From: Faecalicoccus sp. | GTDB lineage: Bacteria > Bacillota_I > Bacilli_A > Erysipelotrichales > Erysipelotrichaceae | DNA length: 26,346 nt | NCBI GenBank assembly: GCA_017941505.1 | Contig: JAGAWH010000018.1 | Location: forward strand, 1-26,346 | Direction: 5' to 3' | In this document: positions 21,417-26,346 of the stretch, in pieces | How positions within the stretch are numbered: the first letter of the stretch is position 1 | Layout of the letters: each line of letters opens with the position of its first letter | Notes under the pieces: model-generated | What the model was told of the DNA's origin: nothing | What the model saw: the letters and a program-made list of their open reading frames with translations, nothing else | The model's database searches: none | Made by a program: the position numbers and the translations under genes

Positions 21417-24400
21417 TTAGTCTTTCTTAACGTCCAATACGAACATTAATTGTCCGGACTTAACGTTATCGCCCTCTTGAACAAGAATTTCTTTAACGAT
21501 ACCGTCCATGTTGGCAACAACTGCAGTTTCCATCTTCATTGCTTCGATGATACCTAAAGTCTGGTTCTTTTCAACGATATCACCAACAGCGCAGCTTACC
21601 TTAGTTACAAGACCCGGGATAGAAGCGCCGGAATGAGACTTGTCAGTAGGGTCTGCAATCTTGATATCAACACCGGTACGCTGGATCGTGTTATCCTTAA
21701 CAGATACGATACGACGGCTTCCGTTAACTTCGAAGATAACCTGACGAGTTCCTTCTTCTTCGTTGGCATCACCTAAGCCAAGGTAACGGATAACTAATGT
21801 CTTACCATCTTCGATATTGATTGTAGTTACTTCACCTAAAGACATACCATTGAAGAATACGTGAGATACCATTCTCATCAGGTAACCATATTCACGTTCA
21901 TTTTCCCAATAGTCTTTCATTACTTTCGGATATAAGCAATAAGAGATGATATCTTTCATATCAACTTCCGGATGGTTGATTAACGGTGCGATTTCTTCCT
22001 TAACGGCTTCGAAATCTACCGGTTCTAATAATTCACCCGGACGGCAGGTAATAGGTTCTTCACCCTTCAATACAACTTTCTGTAAGTCAACAGGGAATCC
22101 GTGAGGAGGCTGACCCATCATACCCTTGAAGTAAGATACTACAGAATCAGGGAATGTTAAGGTTTCACCGCGTTCAACGATATTTTCCGGAGTTAAGTCA
22201 TTCTGTACCATGAAGATAGCCATGTCACCAACCATCTTGGAAGATGGAGTAACCTTAGTGATACCACCTAACATGTTATCAACAACTTTGTACATTCTCT
22301 TAACATCATCAAAGCGGGTAGCCAAACCTAAGGAAGCAACCTGAGGTGCTAAGTTTGTATACTGTCCACCAGGGATTTCATATTTATAAATATCAGTTGC
22401 GTTGTTCTTTAAGCCCTTATCGAACTTAGCATAACGTAAACGGATATCTGCATAGTAATCAGTTAAGTCCTGCAGACGGTCCTGATCAAATCCAGGATCT
22501 CTTTCCTGTCCTTCTAATGCTGCTACAAAGGCATTCATAGAAGGCTGAGAAGTCATACCTGCCATTGAAGAGATAGCTGTATCTACGATATCTACACCGG
22601 CTTCTGTTGCCATTAAGTAAGCGGCAATCTGGTTACCAGTTGTATCGTGAGAATGTAAGTGGATCGGCAGATCAACTGCATCTTTTAATGCAGATACTAA
22701 TTCTTTTGCGGAATAAGGCTTTAACAGACCGGCCATATCCTTGATGGCGATGGAATGAACGCCGCGTTTTTCGAGTTCTTTAGCCATCTTTACATAGTAA
22801 TCTAAAGTGAATGTAGTATTGGCTTTATCTAAGATATCGCCTGTGTAGCAGATTGTACCTTCACAGAATTTACCCTGCTTGAGTACTTCATCGATCGCAA
22901 CTTCCATACCAGGAATCCAGTTCAGGGAGTCGAATACACGGAAGATATCGATACCGCGGGTAGCTGCTTCATCGATAAATGCACGAACTACATTATCCGG
23001 ATAGTTAGAATAACCTACAGCAGAAGATCCTCTTAATAACATCTGGAATGGGATGTTTGGTATATCTCTGCGTAACCATTCTAATCTTTCCCATGGACTT
23101 TCATGTAAGAAACGGAATGCGACATCAAATGTAGCTCCGCCCCACATTTCAAGCGAGAAGCAGTCTTTTAAGATTTCAGCAGTAGCCTTAGCGCCCTTAA
23201 CCATGTCACGGGTACGCATACGTGTTGACAACAGAGACTGGTGAGCATCACGCATTGTAGTATCCATGATCAATACTTTCTTCTGATCCTTAACCCATTT
23301 AGAGAATTCAGCAGGTCCCTTGGCATCCAACATATCCTTTAAGCCGGTAGGACGAACGTTGTCATCCCATGACGGAATACGTACGGTAGGAAGCTGAGGA
23401 CGCTCTGTATTTGGATCGTCAACCTGGATCTGAGCGATGTAACGCAAGATCTTAGTAGCACGGTCTCTGGATCCAACCATATCGAACAATTCCGGAGCCT
23501 CGTCGATGAATTTAGTATGACACTGGCCGGCACGGAATGTCGGATGGTTCAAGATGTTCGCGATAAACGGAATGTTTGTCTTAACACCGCGGATATGAAC
23601 TTCTGTTAAGGAACGCAGAGCACGACGGCATGCGCCTTCAAATGTATTATCAAAACATGTAATTTTAACTAATAAGGAATCATAGTATGGTGAAATAACA
23701 GAGCCGGCTACGGCATTACCGCCATCCATACGAACACCGACACCGCCACCGGTACGATATTCCTGAATCTGTCCATGGTCCGGTGCAAAGTTATTTGCAG
23801 GGTCTTCTGTAGTAACACGGCACTGGATTGCGTAGCAGCGAGCCTGTACATCATCCTGGCTGTTCAAGCCGATTAATGGATGAGATAATTTTTCACCCTG
23901 AGCAATTAAGATCTGAGCACGAACTAAGTCAACACCTGTTACAACTTCGGTAACTGTATGTTCTACCTGGATACGTGGGTTCATTTCGATAAAGTAGTAG
24001 TTGCCTTCTTTATCTACTAAGAATTCTTCGGTACCGGCATTGGTGTAACCTACCATCTTGGCAATCTTAACTGCGTCAGCACGAATTCTCTTTAATGTCA
24101 GAGGGTTAACAGACCATGCAGGTGCATATTCTACAACCTTCTGATAACGTCTTTGCAGGGAGCAGTCACGTTCTAATACATGATAAACTGTACCGTGCTC
24201 ATCTGCTAAGATCTGAACTTCGATATGTTTTGGTTCAACAAGGAACTTTTCGATAAAGATATCATCATTACCGAATGCTTTCTTGGCTTCAGCTTTTACT
24301 AATTCGAATGCCGGTTTTACTTCTTCCGGAGAATCACAGCGGCGCATACCACGTCCACCACCGCCGGCAGCAGCTTTTAAGATAACAGGGAATCCAAAGG

Positions 24401-24860
24401 ATTCAGCCAGAGCTAATGCTTCGTCTCCGTCTTTCAATGGTTCTGTTGAACCCGGGATAATCGGAACACCGGCTTTAATAGCCATTTCTTTAGCACTAAG
24501 CTTGTCACCCATCATACCCAGAATTTTACTGGAAGGTCCGATAAATTTAATACCGGCTTCTTCACAGGCGCGTGCAAATTCTGCGTTTTCTGACAAGAAA
24601 CCATAACCTGGGTGAATGGCATCGATTTCTCTTCTCTTTGCGAGGTCAATGATACCCGGGATATCCAGGTAAGCACCAACCGGTGACATATTTTCGCCTA
24701 CAAGATAAGCCTCGTCCGCCTGAACACGGAACTGAGAGTTCATATCTTCTTTTGAATAAATCGCAACCGAACGGATGTCTAAGTCATGACATGCACGGAA
24801 AATACGGATCGCAATTTCACCACGGTTGGCCACTAAAACCCTCTTAATTTTTTTGGTCAT
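21417..24860 (-). CDS. pyc: Pyruvate carboxylase
   Basis: A 1147-residue, full-length single-chain pyruvate carboxylase, which makes oxaloacetate from pyruvate, bicarbonate and ATP. The biotin carboxylase domain (about 1-455) begins VLVANRGEIAIRIFRACHD and has the ATP-grasp glycine loop KAAAGGGGRGMR (162-173). The carboxyltransferase domain (from about 530) begins LIMDTTMRDAHQSLLSTRMR and includes FRVFDSLNW and the AIKDMAGLL segment with the lysine that is carbamylated in this family. The C-terminal biotin carrier domain has EAMKME with Lys1109, 38 residues from the end. All expected motifs are intact. AGGAGGAG precedes the ATG. The gene has its own terminator. It feeds the TCA branch or gluconeogenesis and needs the adjacent BirA for activity. 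Confidence 0.98.
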   Translation of the reverse strand: MTKKIKRVLVANRGEIAIRIFRACHDLDIRSVAIYSKEDMNSQFRVQADEAYLVGENMSPVGAYLDIPGIIDLAKRREIDAIHPGYGFLSENAEFARACEEAGIKFIGPSSKILGMMGDKLSAKEMAIKAGVPIIPGSTEPLKDGDEALALAESFGFPVILKAAAGGGGRGMRRCDSPEEVKPAFELVKAEAKKAFGNDDIFIEKFLVEPKHIEVQILADEHGTVYHVLERDCSLQRRYQKVVEYAPAWSVNPLTLKRIRADAVKIAKMVGYTNAGTEEFLVDKEGNYYFIEMNPRIQVEHTVTEVVTGVDLVRAQILIAQGEKLSHPLIGLNSQDDVQARCYAIQCRVTTEDPANNFAPDHGQIQEYRTGGGVGVRMDGGNAVAGSVISPYYDSLLVKITCFDNTFEGACRRALRSLTEVHIRGVKTNIPFIANILNHPTFRAGQCHTKFIDEAPELFDMVGSRDRATKILRYIAQIQVDDPNTERPQLPTVRIPSWDDNVRPTGLKDMLDAKGPAEFSKWVKDQKKVLIMDTTMRDAHQSLLSTRMRTRDMVKGAKATAEILKDCFSLEMWGGATFDVAFRFLHESPWERLEWLRRDIPNIPFQMLLRGSSAVGYSNYPDNVVRAFIDEAATRGIDIFRVFDSLNWIPGMEVAIDEVLKQGKFCEGTICYTGDILDKANTTFTLDYYVKMAKELEKRGVHSIAIKDMAGLLKPYSAKELVSALKDAVDLPIHLHSHDTTGNQIAAYLMATEAGVDIVDTAISSMAGMTSQPSMNAFVAALEGQERDPGFDQDRLQDLTDYYADIRLRYAKFDKGLKNNATDIYKYEIPGGQYTNLAPQVASLGLATRFDDVKRMYKVVDNMLGGITKVTPSSKMVGDMAIFMVQNDLTPENIVERGETLTFPDSVVSYFKGMMGQPPHGFPVDLQKVVLKGEEPITCRPGELLEPVDFEAVKEEIAPLINHPEVDMKDIISYCLYPKVMKDYWENEREYGYLMRMVSHVFFNGMSLGEVTTINIEDGKTLVIRYLGLGDANEEEGTRQVIFEVNGSRRIVSVKDNTIQRTGVDIKIADPTDKSHSGASIPGLVTKVSCAVGDIVEKNQTLGIIEAMKMETAVVANMDGIVKEILVQEGDNVKSGQLMFVLDVKKD

Positions 24861-24890
24861 AGAGACTCCTCCTATTGTTTGTTTATATTT

Positions 24891-24896
24891 ATTATA
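24891..24896 (-). promoter_or_regulatory. Possible -10 box of pyc
   Basis: TATAAT on the minus strand, 31 nt before the pyc ATG, with no good -35 at 16-18 nt. An alternative promoter is TTGTGA with a 16-nt spacer to TATATT further upstream (around 24964-24937). The region is very AT-rich, so neither is firm. Confidence 0.35.
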
Positions 24897-24949
24897 TTCC
24901 TTTTATGCATGTAAAATAAAACATTTTATAAGAAAAATATATGAAATAT

Positions 24950-24968
24950 AAGCGGTTTCACAAGCGGT
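24950..24968 (-). repeat. Direct repeat ACCGCTT upstream of pyc
   Basis: ACCGCTT occurs twice on the minus strand with a 12-nt period (24968-24962 and 24956-24950), in otherwise AT-rich sequence. The palindrome AAACGTTT lies just upstream (24974-24981). It may be a regulator site for pyc, but the evidence is only the repeat. Confidence 0.4.
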
Positions 24969-25012
24969 AAACCAAACGTTTAACACAAAGTTTACAATTG
25001 AATTTTGACATT

Positions 25013-25043
25013 AAAAAAGTCTGCCCTTTTAAGAGCAGACTTT
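25013..25043 (-). terminator. Terminator of the acetyl-CoA acetyltransferase gene
   Basis: On the minus strand AAAGTCTGC and GCAGACTTT pair around an A/T-rich loop, followed by a T run down to 25013. It lies 11 nt after the stop codon, so pyc is transcribed separately. Confidence 0.93.
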
Positions 25044-25054
25044 GATTAAGCAGA

Positions 25055-26245
25055 TTAACCTTCGTATTTTTCAACGATGGTAGCACAACCCATACCGCCA
25101 CCGATACATAATGTGGCAAGACCGCGCTTCGCATCGCGTTTCTGCATTTCATGTAGCAGTGTTACAAGGATACGGCATCCGGAAGCACCAACCGGGTGAC
25201 CTAAGGCAATCGCACCACCGTTTACATTTAATTTAGAATGATCCCATTTCAATTCTTTTTCAACCGCTACGGATTGAGCTGCGAAAGCTTCGTTGGCTTC
25301 AATTAAATCGAAATCATCTACTGTATATCCGGTCTTAGCTAATACTTTCTTAGTAGCTGCAACAGGTCCAACACCCATGATCGCAGGATCAACACCGCCT
25401 AAAGCACCGGCAATCCATGTAGCCATTGGCTTAACGCCTAATTCTTTTGCGGCTTCTTCGCTCATTACTACAACAGCTGCAGCACCGTCATTGATACCGG
25501 AAGCGTTACCTGCAGTAACCATTCCGTCCGGCTTACCGGAAGCACATCTTAACTTAGCTAATGTTTCAACTGTAGTACCGGCACGAGGTCCTTCATCCGT
25601 ATCTACTACAACAGTAGCTTTACGCTGTTTTACTTCAACAGGAACGATTTCATCTTTGAATTTTCCTTCTGCCATAGCTTTTTCACATTTCTGCTGAGAT
25701 TCAGCTGCAAATGCGTCTAATTCTTCGCGGGTTAAGCCCCACTTGTCTGCTACGTTTTCAGCAGTGATCATCATGTGGTAGTCGTTGAATGCATCCCATA
25801 ATGCATCGTTTACCATTGTATCAACTAATACGCCGTTGTTCATACGGTAACCAAAACGTGCGTTCTTTGCAGCATAAGGAGCAGCAGACATGTTTTCCAT
25901 ACCACCGGCAACAACGATATCAGCATCTCCTGCTGCGATCATCTGAGCAGCCATGTTGACACAGTTCAAACCGGAACCGCAAACTACGTTAACAGTAACA
26001 GCCGGAACTTCGTAACCTAAGCCGGCTTTAATAGATGCCTGGCGTGCTACGTTCTGTCCTAAACCTGCCTGGATTACACATCCCATGTAAACCTGATCTA
26101 CCTTATCGGCAGGAACACCGGCACGATTTAATGCTTCTTTAATCACAATAGAACCTAAATCAGCTGCAGGAACTGTACTTAAAGCACCGCCCATTTTACC
26201 AATGGCAGTACGAACAGCACCGGCTAAAACAATTTTCTTTGACAT
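25055..26245 (-). CDS. thlA: Acetyl-CoA acetyltransferase (thiolase)
   Basis: A 396-residue thiolase II that condenses two acetyl-CoA into acetoacetyl-CoA, the entry step to butyrate or 3-hydroxybutyryl-CoA metabolism, or to the mevalonate route. The catalytic residues are in place: acyl-accepting Cys89 in [10 protein letters not shown], His350 in [14 protein letters not shown] and Cys380 in LCIGGGMG. Length and spacing match biosynthetic thiolases. A strong AGGAGG site precedes the ATG. No crotonase or hydroxyacyl-CoA dehydrogenase gene lies in the window, so the pathway cannot be fixed here. atoB would be an equally fair symbol. Confidence 0.96.
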   Translation of the reverse strand: MSKKIVLAGAVRTAIGKMGGALSTVPAADLGSIVIKEALNRAGVPADKVDQVYMGCVIQAGLGQNVARQASIKAGLGYEVPAVTVNVVCGSGLNCVNMAAQMIAAGDADIVVAGGMENMSAAPYAAKNARFGYRMNNGVLVDTMVNDALWDAFNDYHMMITAENVADKWGLTREELDAFAAESQQKCEKAMAEGKFKDEIVPVEVKQRKATVVVDTDEGPRAGTTVETLAKLRCASGKPDGMVTAGNASGINDGAAAVVVMSEEAAKELGVKPMATWIAGALGGVDPAIMGVGPVAATKKVLAKTGYTVDDFDLIEANEAFAAQSVAVEKELKWDHSKLNVNGGAIALGHPVGASGCRILVTLLHEMQKRDAKRGLATLCIGGGMGCATIVEKYEG

Positions 26246-26289
26246 TATTTGTCCTCCTTTATATATTTTTTCTTCTTTTTTTCTTCATT

Positions 26290-26317
26290 ATTTTATCAGT
26301 TTTCCCTCTAAAAACAA
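26290..26317 (-). promoter_or_regulatory. Possible promoter of the thiolase gene
   Basis: On the minus strand, TTGTTT (26317-26312), a 16-nt spacer and TAAAAT (26295-26290), about 45 nt before the ATG. The matches are moderate. The leader between them is a purine-rich run. Confidence 0.4.
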
Positions 26318-26346
26318 ATAGGTAAAAGCCTTCTGAGCATCTATAT

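Noticed and set aside
24283..24606. 107-codon open frame antisense to pyc
   Set aside because: It lies wholly inside the biotin carboxylase domain, with no start signals; long antisense frames are expected opposite such codon usage.
24974..24981. Catabolite-repression (cre) site upstream of pyc
   Set aside because: AAACGTTT has the right centre, but the flanks do not fit the cre consensus spacing.

Overview
The window looks like a chromosomal segment of a low-GC Gram-positive bacterium (Firmicutes). The signs are a tryptophan T-box leader, an HrcA-type CIRCE operator, several lipobox lipoproteins, ChW surface repeats, a YdjI/YdjG/YdjH-type locus, strong GGAGG ribosome binding sites and many hairpin-plus-T-tract terminators. 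I lean towards a gut anaerobe of the Erysipelotrichales or a neighbouring clostridial group. That lineage is inference from gene content and style, not from a marker gene. I see no tRNA, rRNA, CRISPR array, IS element or prophage.

Plus strand, 1-5.5 kb: the tail of a possible upstream gene and its terminator, then a membrane-stress-like operon: small lipoprotein, ydjI-like SPFH/zinc-ribbon protein, ydjG-like zinc-ribbon membrane protein (interrupted by an in-frame TAG) and ydjH-like TPM protein. After a strong terminator comes a secreted phage-tail-lysozyme-type wall hydrolase. From 5.5 to 11.3 kb: a UPF0340 (YwlG) gene, a convergent TetR regulator, and lon transcribed divergently from tetR. 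The tetR-lon gap holds face-to-face promoters, a 28-bp palindrome and a CIRCE operator. A large lipoprotein of unknown function and a DUF2812 membrane protein follow.

Minus strand, 11.4-17 kb: a peptide-deformylase-like gene coupled to a MATE exporter, then a three-gene envelope operon (ChW-repeat/transglutaminase-like surface protein, lipoprotein, acyltransferase 3). From 17.1 to 20.3 kb: the complete tryptophan ABC importer operon trpX-trpY-trpZ, headed by a well-preserved T-box leader whose specifier codon reads as UGG (Trp). From 20.3 to 26.3 kb: three separately terminated genes, acetyl-CoA acetyltransferase, pyruvate carboxylase and a biotin-protein ligase. The ligase would biotinylate the carboxylase, but several of its active-site motifs are unusual.

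The points I consider most worth a second look are the TAG inside the ydjG zinc ribbon, the exact 3x3 organisation of the ChW array, the layered lon/tetR control region, the deformylase-like protein that lacks the motif-1 glutamine, and the non-canonical biotin ligase.
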